In this document: one piece after another, positions 22,416 to 31,636 of the stretch
Layout: every line of letters starts with the position of its first letter
Numbering within the stretch: the first letter of the stretch is position 1
Assembly (NCBI GenBank): GCA_937969515.1
Contig: CALBVX010000043.1
Location: forward strand, 1 to 35,305
Origin: an uncultured Croceitalea sp.
GTDB lineage: Bacteria; Bacteroidota; Bacteroidia; Flavobacteriales; Flavobacteriaceae
Direction of reading: 5' to 3'
DNA: 35,305 nt
The notes under the pieces: generated by a model
Told to the model about the DNA's origin: nothing
Seen by the model: the letters and a program-made list of their open reading frames with translations, nothing else
Database searches by the model: none
Translations under genes and position numbers: made by a program

Positions 22416-24407
22416 ATGAAACGTTTTCTAAAGTATAGAATGCAAATAATGCCAAAGCAAGCTAAAATATATCTTCTAATCACCCTTTTTTCATTTGGGT
22501 ACATAGCTGCACAATCTATTCAAAAACAAGAGGTTGATTTGCTTGAAGCTTTTAGGGATAGCGAAAGTGCTTCAGAAAAGTTTGATTTCTTTTTTGAAAC
22601 CCCTAATAGATACACACAAGATTCAGCTTATGATTGGTTAGACGATGTAAAAGTGTATTTAAATAGTGCCGAGAAAATAAATGATTCTTCCGCTATTAGA
22701 CTGTACAAACTTATTAAAGCCCAGTTGTATTTTGATATTGGTGACTATAACAAGAGTATCGCTTTTGCAAAAGAATTACCGAAAAGTAAAGACACATTAG
22801 GGCAAAAGCCCCTAGAAATTTTACTGACCCTACTAGACGAAAACTATAGAGAACTTAAAATGTTCGATGAACAGATTAAGGTCAGGGAAGAAAAAATCGA
22901 ATTGGGCTTTACAGAAGGCGTTGCGTTTTATGATATTTATGAAAAAATGGGGCTTTACAGACGAGCAATGAATAAATATGTTCAGACTGTTGGCCCTACA
23001 ATTGCGGATAACGACCATTTAGGAAAAGCTAAATACCACAATAAGATTGGAAATTTTTTAAGGTTAGAGAAATCAGAACCGACGGCAATAGGAGAATTAA
23101 ATAAAGCAAGTGGTTTTTTACAGGTTGCAGTTAATGATATCACTATCCAAAAAACGGAAAGTGATCTTTTTGATATTGAATTTTTAAATGCAGAAATTGA
23201 AGGGAATATTGGTAAGTGTTATGTCGGCCTAAAACAATACAAGGAGGCCTTACCCCATTTGCAGGCAAGTTTAAAAATTTTCGAAGAATTTAGTAACGGC
23301 AAATATGCAGATCAATTGGTTGACAATACCTTAAGTTTCGCCAATGCACATTTGCAACTTGGAAATTACAAAACGGCCAAAAAACATCTTGACAAGGTTT
23401 ATCAGGTTGAGGACATTCAACAGCAATTAAACCTGAATCATTTATTGGCAAGCTATTATGATAAAACTGAAAATTATAGAACAGCTAACACTTTCTATAA
23501 AAAGAACCAACGAATTTCAGACTCTTTAAAAGCGAATGAACAGTCAATTTTAAAGCAGCAATTGGTTGCTATTGTCGGTACCTCTGACCTAGAGAATTCT
23601 CGTAGATTGGTAAATGAACAAAAGGCTTCTAATGAGAAGTTCAGAAGTGAATTACAACAACAAAGCGAACGTACAAATCTTGTAATTATCTCTTTAATTT
23701 TCACATTACTTGGCTTTGCAGGTTTAGTTTATGCTTATTTAAAGAGTATTAAAAATCAGCGATTAATAGCTCAGCAAAAGCATATTATTGAAGATTCACT
23801 AAAAGAAAAAGATTCTTTACTTAAAGAGATTCACCATAGGGTTAAGAACAACTTGCAAATGGTTTCGAGTCTGCTTAGCCTTCAAACAAAAAACACAAGG
23901 AGTAAGGCTGCGATTGAAGCACTTGAAGAAGGTAAGAGTAGGGTGAAAGCCATGGCCCTTATCCATCAAAAATTATATCAGAACGAAGACCTTTCGGTTA
24001 TTGAAATGCAGGGATACATTGAAAGTCTTATTAATAGTGTGCAATCGGTATACAAGAAGGGCGGTCATAATATCAGTATTACTATCGATGCCGAGGGTAC
24101 TGAGTTAGATATTGATAGAGCCATCCCTTTTGGATTAATTTTAAATGAATTGGTTTCTAATTCTTTTAAATATGCATTTCCGGAAAGTGATGAAAATGGT
24201 AAAATTTATATACACTTAAGAAAGAACGGTGATCAGGGGTATTTTGAATATACTGATAATGGAGTAGGCTTACCAGAGGATACGGATGAACGTGCAAATT
24301 CTTCAATGGGTATTCGTTTAATGAATCGTTTGGTGAATCAATTACAGTCAAAATTGAATGTGGATAAAACCGGCGAAGGTGTCCGGTTTTGGTTCAACTT
24401 TAAATAA
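22416..24407 (+). CDS. TPR-containing sensor histidine kinase, HisKA_2 type
   Basis: The ATG at 22416 gives 663 residues; ATGs at 22440 and 22449 and a TTG at 22410 are alternatives. The N-terminal hydrophobic signal ends Y-I-A-A-Q. A TPR-type helical sensor covers about 50-385, a coiled coil about 390-420, and one membrane span about 423-445 (L-V-I-I-S-L-I-F-T-L-L-G-F-A-G-L-V-Y). The HisKA_2 domain has E-I-H-H-R-V-K-N-N-L-Q (phospho-His about 474), and the HATPase domain has L-I-L-N-E-L-V-S-N-S-F-K-Y, D-N-G-V-G-L and a final G-I-R-L. This kinase class typically pairs with LytTR or other non-OmpR regulators, here probably the protein at 21029-21787. It ends one base before the convergent SDR gene. 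Confidence 0.92.
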   Translation: MKRFLKYRMQIMPKQAKIYLLITLFSFGYIAAQSIQKQEVDLLEAFRDSESASEKFDFFFETPNRYTQDSAYDWLDDVKVYLNSAEKINDSSAIRLYKLIKAQLYFDIGDYNKSIAFAKELPKSKDTLGQKPLEILLTLLDENYRELKMFDEQIKVREEKIELGFTEGVAFYDIYEKMGLYRRAMNKYVQTVGPTIADNDHLGKAKYHNKIGNFLRLEKSEPTAIGELNKASGFLQVAVNDITIQKTESDLFDIEFLNAEIEGNIGKCYVGLKQYKEALPHLQASLKIFEEFSNGKYADQLVDNTLSFANAHLQLGNYKTAKKHLDKVYQVEDIQQQLNLNHLLASYYDKTENYRTANTFYKKNQRISDSLKANEQSILKQQLVAIVGTSDLENSRRLVNEQKASNEKFRSELQQQSERTNLVIISLIFTLLGFAGLVYAYLKSIKNQRLIAQQKHIIEDSLKEKDSLLKEIHHRVKNNLQMVSSLLSLQTKNTRSKAAIEALEEGKSRVKAMALIHQKLYQNEDLSVIEMQGYIESLINSVQSVYKKGGHNISITIDAEGTELDIDRAIPFGLILNELVSNSFKYAFPESDENGKIYIHLRKNGDQGYFEYTDNGVGLPEDTDERANSSMGIRLMNRLVNQLQSKLNVDKTGEGVRFWFNFK

Positions 24408-24408
24408 T

Positions 24409-25203
24409 TTATTTGACTTCGCTTTTTAAAACTAGCTTGTGAAGCAGTTTTGGAAAAAAACGTTTTACGTAAACACCTTTGGTTTCTTTTCCACCTATAT
24501 AAGCTTCGTAACTCTTTTTCTCGATCGCCCTTATCATTTTACGACTTAATTTAGTAGTCGAAATTCCATTTGCAGTGGCCTTGTCATTTTCACCTTGAGC
24601 AGAACCATCACCGGTAAGCGCACTTTTCGCAATATTGGTATTTACGAAACCTGGGCATATCATGGTTACATCGATATTGTCTTTTTCATGTTCCATGCGC
24701 AAAGCGTCAAAAAAACCATGTAAAGCATGTTTGGCCCCACAATAACCGGAACGATAGGGAGAAGAAAATTTACCCATTAAGCTACTTACGGTGATAAAGT
24801 GACCTGATTTTTGGGCTACAAAGTACGGCAAGATGGCTTTTGTCAATGCAACCGTACCTAAATAATCGACATCTATCATTTTTTGATACACACTAAAATC
24901 GGTTTCTGCGATCAAAGACCGTTGGCTAATACCGGCGTTATTGATTAGAATATCGATCTTTCCAACGAGTTCTATGGCTTCCTTAACTTTCTTTCCCATG
25001 ATAGAAAATTCAGTGACATCTAATGGAAGTACAAAGACATTACTTTTATTAATACAAGAATTTCTAACTTCTTCAAGTGCTTCTTTTCGCCTAGCGGACA
25101 AGATGAGCCTACAATTTTTAGAAGCAAGTTGATATGCTAGTTCCTCTCCAATACCTGAAGATGCTCCGGTAATCCAAACTGTTTTTCCATCAATTCTTGC
25201 CAT
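24409..25203 (-). CDS. Short-chain dehydrogenase/reductase
   Basis: This 264-residue classical SDR has the cofactor motif T-G-A-S-S-G-I-G (12-19), N-N-A-G (88-91) and the catalytic set S140/S141, Y154, K158 in Y-C-G-A-K. The R at positions 38-39 suggests NADP(H). A C-terminal extension rich in basic and aromatic residues (about 225-264) resembles the DHRS7-like/short-chain subgroup with membrane association. The substrate cannot be predicted. It is divergent from menC with a 42-nt gap. Confidence 0.88.
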   Translation of the reverse strand: MARIDGKTVWITGASSGIGEELAYQLASKNCRLILSARRKEALEEVRNSCINKSNVFVLPLDVTEFSIMGKKVKEAIELVGKIDILINNAGISQRSLIAETDFSVYQKMIDVDYLGTVALTKAILPYFVAQKSGHFITVSSLMGKFSSPYRSGYCGAKHALHGFFDALRMEHEKDNIDVTMICPGFVNTNIAKSALTGDGSAQGENDKATANGISTTKLSRKMIRAIEKKSYEAYIGGKETKGVYVKRFFPKLLHKLVLKSEVK

Positions 25204-25231
25204 AAGAGTTTATTTAGGCTTAAAATATAGC

Positions 25232-25239
25232 TAATTTTG
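25232..25239 (+). promoter_or_regulatory. -7 box for menC
   Basis: TAATTTTG matches TAnnTTTG and ends six bases before the menC ATG. A weak -33 TTTA lies 19 nt upstream (25209-25212). Confidence 0.5.
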
Positions 25240-25245
25240 AACTAG

Positions 25246-26298
25246 ATGATAGCATTCTATAAACGTCATGAGCTTATTTTTAAACGCCCAAGTGGAACTT
25301 CGAGAGGTGTTTTAAAGAAAAAAGAAACTTGGTTTTTAATTTTAAAGAACGGCCAAAATTATGGAATAGGAGAGTGTGGACTTTTAAGAGGATTAAGTTT
25401 TGATGATGTTCCACATTATGAAGAAAAGTTAATCTGGGTTTGTGAAAACATAGATTTAGGTCTCAAAAATTTATTAATAGAGCTAATAGATTTTCCTTCA
25501 ATACAGTTTGGTTTAGAGCAGGCTTTTTTATCGCTTCGAGCTAAAGATCCATTTCATCTTTACCCAAGTAATTTCATATTAAATGAGTCTCCTATTGAAA
25601 TAAATGGACTTATTTGGATGGGTAGCAAAGAATTCATGCTCGAACAGATTTCAGAAAAGCTTGAATCTGGCTTTACCTGTATTAAAATGAAAATTGGGGC
25701 CATTGATTTCGAGACTGAACTGTCGTTGCTAAGTTCCATCAGAGAGGTATATGGCAAAGAAGAAATTGAACTGCGTGTTGATGCAAATGGCGCTTTTAAA
25801 CCAATGGAAGCCTTATCTAAGTTGAAAACCTTATCCCAGTTTGAATTACATTCCATTGAACAGCCAATAAAGCCAGGTAACCTGCAAGAGATGGCCCGTT
25901 TATGCAAAACAAGCCCGTTACCTATTGCTCTAGATGAAGAATTAATCGGCGTTGTGAGTTTACAAGAAAAACGAAAAGTACTTGAATCCATAAATCCCCA
26001 ATATATTATTCTTAAACCAAGTTTGGTTGGCGGTTATAAAGGTTCACAAGAATGGATAGACCTAGCAGAAGCGCTTGATATAAAATGGTGGATTACAAGT
26101 GCCTTAGAGAGTAATATTGGGTTAAATGCAATTGCACAATGGACATACACTCTCAAAAGTAATTTACCTCAGGGATTGGGAACGGGTAGTCTCTTTACCA
26201 ACAATTTTGAAAGCCCTTTGCATGTTGCAAAAGGCAAGTTGTTTTATAGAAAAGATTTATCTTGGCAGCAAGATTTAATAGAACAGTTATGTATATAG
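25246..26298 (+). CDS. menC: o-Succinylbenzoate synthase
   Basis: This 350-residue enolase superfamily protein has the K-x-K motif in C-I-K-M-K-I (K147, K149), metal ligands D179 in R-V-D-A-N-G, E205 in I-E-Q-P and D230-E231, and the opposite-face lysine K257 in I-L-K-P-S. It dehydrates SHCHC to o-succinylbenzoate. The enolase superfamily also contains muconate cycloisomerases and dipeptide epimerases, but an overlapping downstream CPBP gene and menE make MenC nearly certain. Its last ten bases overlap the start of the CPBP protease gene. Confidence 0.92.
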   Translation: MIAFYKRHELIFKRPSGTSRGVLKKKETWFLILKNGQNYGIGECGLLRGLSFDDVPHYEEKLIWVCENIDLGLKNLLIELIDFPSIQFGLEQAFLSLRAKDPFHLYPSNFILNESPIEINGLIWMGSKEFMLEQISEKLESGFTCIKMKIGAIDFETELSLLSSIREVYGKEEIELRVDANGAFKPMEALSKLKTLSQFELHSIEQPIKPGNLQEMARLCKTSPLPIALDEELIGVVSLQEKRKVLESINPQYIILKPSLVGGYKGSQEWIDLAEALDIKWWITSALESNIGLNAIAQWTYTLKSNLPQGLGTGSLFTNNFESPLHVAKGKLFYRKDLSWQQDLIEQLCI

Positions 26299-27227
26299 AA
26301 CAGGGGTATAAAGGGAATATCGGTCTTTGGAAATATTTTATAATTCCATTAGGCTTTATCGGGTTTATGGCCTTCAATTATATTCTAACCATAAATTCTG
26401 ATATTAATGTAGAAGATGCCATGGGCTCTATGATTGATAAATTAGGTACTAACATAGTCTTAATTATTCTATTGGCGCCTTTGGTGGCAGGCCTTTTCGT
26501 CGTTTTAGGTTGGACAATCCTGGTACATCAGCAATCAATAAGGTCATTAACAACCTCTAGAAAAAAAATAGATTGGAAACGAGTGTTTTTTGCATTTGCA
26601 CTTTGGGGAGGTTTAACGATAGTAATTACCCTAATTGACGTTTATGCTTCTCCTGATGACTATGTCCTCAATTTTAATTTGCCAAAATTTATTGTATTAG
26701 CGATAATAGCAATCTTTCTAATACCTCTTCAAACCAGTTTTGAAGAATATTTATTTAGAGGGCACATGATGCAGGGACTTGGTCTTTTGGCGAAAAATAA
26801 GTGGGTTCCATTAATTATCACCTCCGTTCTTTTTGGCTTGATGCATATCGCCAATCCTGAAGTCGAAAAATTGGGTTATGGAATCATGGTGTATTATATC
26901 GGTACTGGTTTTTTTCTGGGAATTATGACATTAATGGACGAGGGTTTGGAATTGGCACTTGGGTTTCACGCAGCAAATAATCTGATAACATCTTTACTTG
27001 TGACGGCCGACTGGACAGCGTTTCAAACTGATTCTATTTATAGGGATGTTTCTCAACCCGTTCTTGGGTTAGATGTATTGGTTCCTGTTTTGGTAATATT
27101 TCCAATTTTACTATTCATTTTTTCAAAAAAGTATAAATGGACCGATTGGAAGGAAAGACTTTTCGGAAAAGTCATGATTAAAGAAGAATTTTTAGCTGTT
27201 GAGAATGGAAATCCATCCGAAGTTTAA
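26289..27227 (+). CDS. CPBP family intramembrane glutamic endopeptidase (CAAX protease-like)
   Basis: The ATG at 26289 gives 312 residues; an in-frame extension into menC is less likely. It has about eight hydrophobic segments. Catalytic motif 1 is F-E-E-Y-L-F-R (E152, E153, R157), motif 2 is F-G-L-M-H (H186) and motif 3 is G-F-H-A-A-N-N. These are the CPBP/Abi family signatures. The gene overlaps menC by ten bases and menE by 23, so it is embedded in a coupled unit. A role in quinone biology is suggested only by this position. Confidence 0.88.
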   Translation: MYIEQGYKGNIGLWKYFIIPLGFIGFMAFNYILTINSDINVEDAMGSMIDKLGTNIVLIILLAPLVAGLFVVLGWTILVHQQSIRSLTTSRKKIDWKRVFFAFALWGGLTIVITLIDVYASPDDYVLNFNLPKFIVLAIIAIFLIPLQTSFEEYLFRGHMMQGLGLLAKNKWVPLIITSVLFGLMHIANPEVEKLGYGIMVYYIGTGFFLGIMTLMDEGLELALGFHAANNLITSLLVTADWTAFQTDSIYRDVSQPVLGLDVLVPVLVIFPILLFIFSKKYKWTDWKERLFGKVMIKEEFLAVENGNPSEV

Positions 27228-28254
27228 ACTTAATGGCGAGTCGTATTCTGTTCAAGAACTTAAAGAAGTTGCATATAGTTTAGTTAAAGAAGGAGAACCT
27301 TTTGAAGTTTCTATTGGTAACTTTCTGCTCAACTGGTTGAGTACATCTAAAACACTTACGGTTTCTACTTCTGGGTCAACAGGTACACCAAAACAAATTC
27401 AACTTCAAAAAACACAGATGGTCAATTCTGCATTGGCTACTGGTCATTTTTTCAACTTAAAAGCGGGAAATTCTGCTTTGCTCTGTTTACCATGTAACTT
27501 TATTGCAGGTAAAATGATGCTGGTAAGAGCTATGGTTCTAGGTCTGGAAATGGATAGCGTTGAACCGAGTTCAAATCCATTAAAAGAAGTTATAAAAACT
27601 TATGATTTTGGGGCTATGATTCCGCTTCAAGCTCAAAATTCACTAAAAAAATTACAACTAATTGATAAGCTTATTTTAGGGGGAACCTCACTCAATCAAA
27701 AACTGAGAAATCAACTAAGCCCTTTAAATACATCTATTTACGAAACTTATGGTATGACCGAGACTATAACACATATAGCTGTTAGAAAGCTCGAAACTGA
27801 CAAATTCGTAACTCTTCCAGATGTAACCGTTGTTCAAGATTCAAGAGAATGTTTGGTTATAAATGCCCCAAAGATTTCCGCTGAAGAAGTGGTTACCAAT
27901 GATGTCGTAGAGTTAATTTCTAATACCGAATTTAAATGGCTAGGTAGATACGATACAGTAATTAATTCCGGAGGAATTAAACTGATTCCCGAACAAATTG
28001 AACTAAAACTCTCAAAAATTATTGATAATCGTTTTTTTGTTGCCGGAATACCTGATGAAACTTTAGGTGAAAAATTGGTTTTAGTGGTTGAAGGCAAAAT
28101 TAACACCGATATTATATTGGAGAAAATACAGGGTTTAAAGTACCTGTCTAAATATGAAAAGCCTAAAGTCGTTCTACGTATTAAAAAGTTTATTGAAAGT
28201 GCCAACGGAAAAGTATTGCGTTCCAAAACACTTTCTACATCGGTCAAGAACTAA
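27205..28254 (+). CDS. menE: o-Succinylbenzoate-CoA ligase (short Bacteroidota type)
   Basis: The ATG at 27205 gives 349 residues; a TTG two codons earlier is possible. This is an ANL-superfamily adenylate-forming enzyme with the P-loop T-S-G-S-T-G-T-P-K, motif A5 Y-E-T-Y-G-M-T-E-T, the hinge region L-G-R-Y-D-T-V-I-N-S-G-G-I-K and the C-terminal catalytic lysine in N-G-K-V-L-R. It is about 100 residues shorter than proteobacterial or bacillar MenE, mainly at the N-terminus, but all core motifs are present. It activates o-succinylbenzoate to its CoA ester for MenB. The first 23 bases overlap the CPBP gene. Confidence 0.9.
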   Translation: MEIHPKFKLNGESYSVQELKEVAYSLVKEGEPFEVSIGNFLLNWLSTSKTLTVSTSGSTGTPKQIQLQKTQMVNSALATGHFFNLKAGNSALLCLPCNFIAGKMMLVRAMVLGLEMDSVEPSSNPLKEVIKTYDFGAMIPLQAQNSLKKLQLIDKLILGGTSLNQKLRNQLSPLNTSIYETYGMTETITHIAVRKLETDKFVTLPDVTVVQDSRECLVINAPKISAEEVVTNDVVELISNTEFKWLGRYDTVINSGGIKLIPEQIELKLSKIIDNRFFVAGIPDETLGEKLVLVVEGKINTDIILEKIQGLKYLSKYEKPKVVLRIKKFIESANGKVLRSKTLSTSVKN

Positions 28255-28286
28255 TATTTCGTATTTTACATTATCAATTAACTCAA

Positions 28287-29633
28287 ATGAAAAATACACT
28301 GCTAATACTTAGTTTTATTCTTCCTTTTCTTTTAACATCGCAACAGATATTGCCCGAAAATGAACGGGCTAGGGTAGTAGATGAAATTTTAGAAGACCGT
28401 TTTAATACTCTTTTGCCACAATTGATGGATAAGACGGATATTGATATGTGGATTCTAATTTCAAGAGAATATAATGAAGATCCTGTATTACGTACTATGC
28501 TCCCAGCCAAGTGGTTAAATGCACGGCGTAGAACTATTTTGGTTTTTTATAGAAATAAAGAAAAGAATACGATTGATAAACTTGCCGTTGCCAGGTATAA
28601 TGTTGGTAAGAGTATTCAATCTGCTTGGGACAAAGAAAAGGAGCCTAATCAATGGAAACGATTAATGGAGCTTATAGAAGAACGGAATCCTAGTAAAATT
28701 GGATTAAACTTTTCTAAAGACCACAATATTGCAGATGGGTTGGATAAAACCGATTATGATGAGTTTATTAAAAATCTTCCAAGCAAGTACAAAAACAAAG
28801 TCGTTTCGGCAGAGCAGTTAGCAGTACGTTGGATAGAGACAAGAACAGAACGTGAAATGATAATCTATAACCAATTGGTAGCTATTACCCATGATATTAT
28901 AGCCAAAGCATTTTCTGAGAAGGTTATAACTCCTGGTATTACCACTACGACTGAAGTGGAGTGGTGGATGCGGCAAAAAGTAACGGATTTAGGCCTAGAG
29001 ACATGGTTTCACCCAACAGTAGATGTACAAAGAACAAGTGAAGAATTGGTCGGTCATTTGTATTCATTTTCCGGTAGGCCCGATGATATGGTAATTCTGC
29101 CGGGCGATTTGTTACACTGTGATTTCGGAATTACTTATTTACGCCTAAATACGGATTGTCAAGAATTGGCTTATGTACTAAAACCACAAGAGAAAAAGGC
29201 GCCAGACTTTTTGGTTAATGGTCTTAAAGATGGAAATCGTGTTCAGGATTTTTTAACCAAGAATATGATTAATGGAAAAACTGGTAATCAAATTTTAGCA
29301 AAATCACTTTCGGAAGCTAAAGCTGCTGGCCTAAGACCAGCGATTTATACGCATCCACTTGGTTCATATGGTCATTCTGCGGGCACTACCATAGGAATGT
29401 GGGACTCTCAAGGCGGGGTAATGAAAGATGATGGTGAAAACTATCCGTTAAATCCAAATACGGTTTATGCCATCGAATTAAATACTACCATAACAATTCC
29501 TGAATGGAAAAGAGACATTCGAATTATGCTTGAAGAAGCAGGTTTTTATGGTGAAGATGGATTTAGATATGTGAATGGCAGACAAACAGAATTATTGCTT
29601 ATACCAAGAGTTAAAGCACAACAGGGCAATTAG
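28287..29633 (+). CDS. M24 family metallopeptidase (Xaa-Pro peptidase-like), secreted
   Basis: This 448-residue protein has a Sec signal (about 1-19, ending L-T-S-Q), an N-terminal creatinase-like domain (about 25-190) and a C-terminal pita-bread metallopeptidase domain. Expected dinuclear metal ligands appear as L-H-C-D-F-G, L-N-T-D, T-H-P-L-G-S-Y-G-H, A-I-E-L-N and M-L-E-E-A-G-F-Y. Xaa-Pro aminopeptidases and dipeptidases cleave bonds next to proline, which would fit periplasmic peptide use. Export and the absence of a lipobox suggest a soluble periplasmic enzyme. It lies 32 nt after menE and may be read from the same transcript. Confidence 0.87.
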   Translation: MKNTLLILSFILPFLLTSQQILPENERARVVDEILEDRFNTLLPQLMDKTDIDMWILISREYNEDPVLRTMLPAKWLNARRRTILVFYRNKEKNTIDKLAVARYNVGKSIQSAWDKEKEPNQWKRLMELIEERNPSKIGLNFSKDHNIADGLDKTDYDEFIKNLPSKYKNKVVSAEQLAVRWIETRTEREMIIYNQLVAITHDIIAKAFSEKVITPGITTTTEVEWWMRQKVTDLGLETWFHPTVDVQRTSEELVGHLYSFSGRPDDMVILPGDLLHCDFGITYLRLNTDCQELAYVLKPQEKKAPDFLVNGLKDGNRVQDFLTKNMINGKTGNQILAKSLSEAKAAGLRPAIYTHPLGSYGHSAGTTIGMWDSQGGVMKDDGENYPLNPNTVYAIELNTTITIPEWKRDIRIMLEEAGFYGEDGFRYVNGRQTELLLIPRVKAQQGN

Positions 29634-29823
29634 TTAACTTAATTTTTTCATAATTAAACTTACAATAACTCCATTTTTTGTATTTTAAGTTTGTTTCAAA
29701 AAATTGCTTTTTGTGTAATTATTCATCGGAATCAATTTAAAAGTCAATAGCATGCCTGAAATTGGAATGATGTTTGATTCTTTTTTACAAGTTCCCGATA
29801 AGTCTAATTTAAATACTCCAGCT
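29634..29823. other. 190-nt AT-rich leader region
   Basis: No gene is seen. A -7-like TAAGTTTG lies at 29686-29693 and would give a leader of about 125 nt before the ATG at 29824. An in-frame ATG at 29752 exists but would put the signal peptide internally. Confidence 0.4.
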
Positions 29824-31569
29824 ATGAAAAAAATTCTTTTTCCAGTATTACTTTTATTTTTTGCTTACTCTTTTTCGCAAGACCAGCGCACAATCTTTGG
29901 TAAAGTTAGTGATGGTACTAATCCATTAGAAAATGTAAATATTGAAATAGAAAGTAACAACACTGCAACAGCCTCAGATAAAGAGGGAAAATACCAAATA
30001 TCAGCGGAAACAGGAGATATAGTTAAATTTTCGTATGCAGGTTTAAAAACAATTAAAATAAAAATCGAGGATGTAACCCGAATTCTTAACCCTATAATGA
30101 TTCCTGATATTACAGAATTGGATGAAGTTGTTGTAGAAGCCAGTAAACGTCGTTCACAAAAAGATTTAGAAGAAGATTACGTAATAAATAAAAATATTAT
30201 AAGAACTGCTTGGGGTCTTATAGATGCCGATAGGGCTCCAGGAAATATTCGCATATTAACAGAAGAAGAAATTAGTCCCGTTTCTATATGTGTTCTTGAT
30301 TTATTGAAAAGTCGATTCCCTGGAATAGTTGTCCTTGGTGGTTGTGATGGTGGAGGTGGAGGAAGTGTTTTTATAAGAGGTGCAAATTCTATTTCTAATA
30401 ATAGACCAGCGGTTTTTGATGTTGATGGACAAATATTTACAGATACTCCAGTTTGGATTGACGTCACAAATATTAAACGCTTAGCCATTTTAAATAACGC
30501 TGCAAGTACTGTACAATATGGAAGTTTTGGATTTGGCGGAGTAATTGTAATAAATACTATTGGGGGAAACCCACAATCAAATACAATTGTAGATAGAGCG
30601 CGTTTAAAAAATAACTTTGTTAAGGGAAGGGTTTTAAAAGCATCTGAGATAGCTAAAAACAAACCTAATTATTTAAGAGAATTAGAAGCTAGTTCAAGTT
30701 TTGAGGAAGCCAAAGAAATCTACTTGACAAATAAAGCTAAGTATAATAATTCGTCTTACTTTTTTATAGATGCTTACAATTACTTTTATGAAGATTTAAA
30801 AGAAGCGGAATTTGCGGATAGTATAATTAAAGAGAATTATAGGTTGTTCGAGGGTAACGCTATTCTTTTAAAAGCTTTAGCTTACAGTTATGACAGTCAA
30901 GAAAGGTTTAAAAAATCTCATGAGCTGTATAAAGAGATATTCATTCTTCGCCCTAATTATTCGCAGAGCTTTTTAGATGTTGCCAATAGTTATAGAAATA
31001 TTAAATCGAATAAATTGGCTGCCAGTATATATGCACGGTATGATTATTTAATAGAGGAGAGTTTTATAAAAGCTGATACTACTGTTTTTGATAAAATTCT
31101 TCAAAGAGAATACAACAACCTTTTGGCTTTACATAAGAATGAGATAATGGATTCTAAAAAGTCTAAAAAGATTTATGTAGCAGAGGAAGATTTTAAAGGA
31201 ACGCGTTTAGTTTTTGAATGGAATGATAGTGAGGCAGAGTTTGATTTGCAATTTGTAAATCCTGGCAATCAATATTATATGTGGAAACACAGCCTAGCAG
31301 ATAACGCGGATATTATATACCGAGAAAAGGACTTTGGTTATAACACAACAGAATATCTATTAGATGAGGCTTTACCTGGCACATGGCAAGTAAATATCAA
31401 CTACTCTGGTAATAAAAGTTTGACTCCAACTTTTTTAAAGGCAACGGTGTATTATAACTACGGAACCCGTGCGCAGCGAAAAGAAGTTAAAACGTTTAAA
31501 TTGAGTTTAAAAAATGTGAACCAAGAATTGTTTAAGGTTACTGTGGGGGGTAAGATGGCATCTAGATAA
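29824..31569 (+). CDS. Exported CarboxypepD_reg / TonB-plug / TPR / YfaP-like protein (paralogue A)
   Basis: The ATG at 29824 gives 581 residues beginning with a Sec signal (1-18, cleavage before Q19; no lipobox). Domains in order: a CarboxypepD_reg-like beta-sandwich (22-95), an L-D-E-V-V-V TonB-box-like segment (99-104), a TonB-receptor plug-like domain (about 148-246; V-F-I-R-G, V-F-D-V-D-G, I-K-R-L-A-I-L-N-N-A-A-S, Y-G-S-F-G-F-G-G-V-I-V-I-N-T) with a G-rich G-G-C-D-G-G-G-G-G loop, a TPR-like region (about 310-420) and a YfaP/DUF2135-like C-terminal beta domain (about 455-565). No 22-strand barrel follows, so it is not a transporter. It is probably a periplasmic protein working with TonB or an outer-membrane machine. 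Function unknown. Confidence 0.82.
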   Translation: MKKILFPVLLLFFAYSFSQDQRTIFGKVSDGTNPLENVNIEIESNNTATASDKEGKYQISAETGDIVKFSYAGLKTIKIKIEDVTRILNPIMIPDITELDEVVVEASKRRSQKDLEEDYVINKNIIRTAWGLIDADRAPGNIRILTEEEISPVSICVLDLLKSRFPGIVVLGGCDGGGGGSVFIRGANSISNNRPAVFDVDGQIFTDTPVWIDVTNIKRLAILNNAASTVQYGSFGFGGVIVINTIGGNPQSNTIVDRARLKNNFVKGRVLKASEIAKNKPNYLRELEASSSFEEAKEIYLTNKAKYNNSSYFFIDAYNYFYEDLKEAEFADSIIKENYRLFEGNAILLKALAYSYDSQERFKKSHELYKEIFILRPNYSQSFLDVANSYRNIKSNKLAASIYARYDYLIEESFIKADTTVFDKILQREYNNLLALHKNEIMDSKKSKKIYVAEEDFKGTRLVFEWNDSEAEFDLQFVNPGNQYYMWKHSLADNADIIYREKDFGYNTTEYLLDEALPGTWQVNINYSGNKSLTPTFLKATVYYNYGTRAQRKEVKTFKLSLKNVNQELFKVTVGGKMASR

Positions 31570-31636
31570 AAGCATTTAGCATAGACTTTCTAAGGATTTA
31601 TGGACATTACACTTTTTACTTGTTAATTTCTTTAAT

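Noticed and set aside
29752-29823. N-terminal extension of plug paralogue A
   Set aside because: The signal peptide begins at the ATG at 29824; paralogue B starts at the equivalent position.
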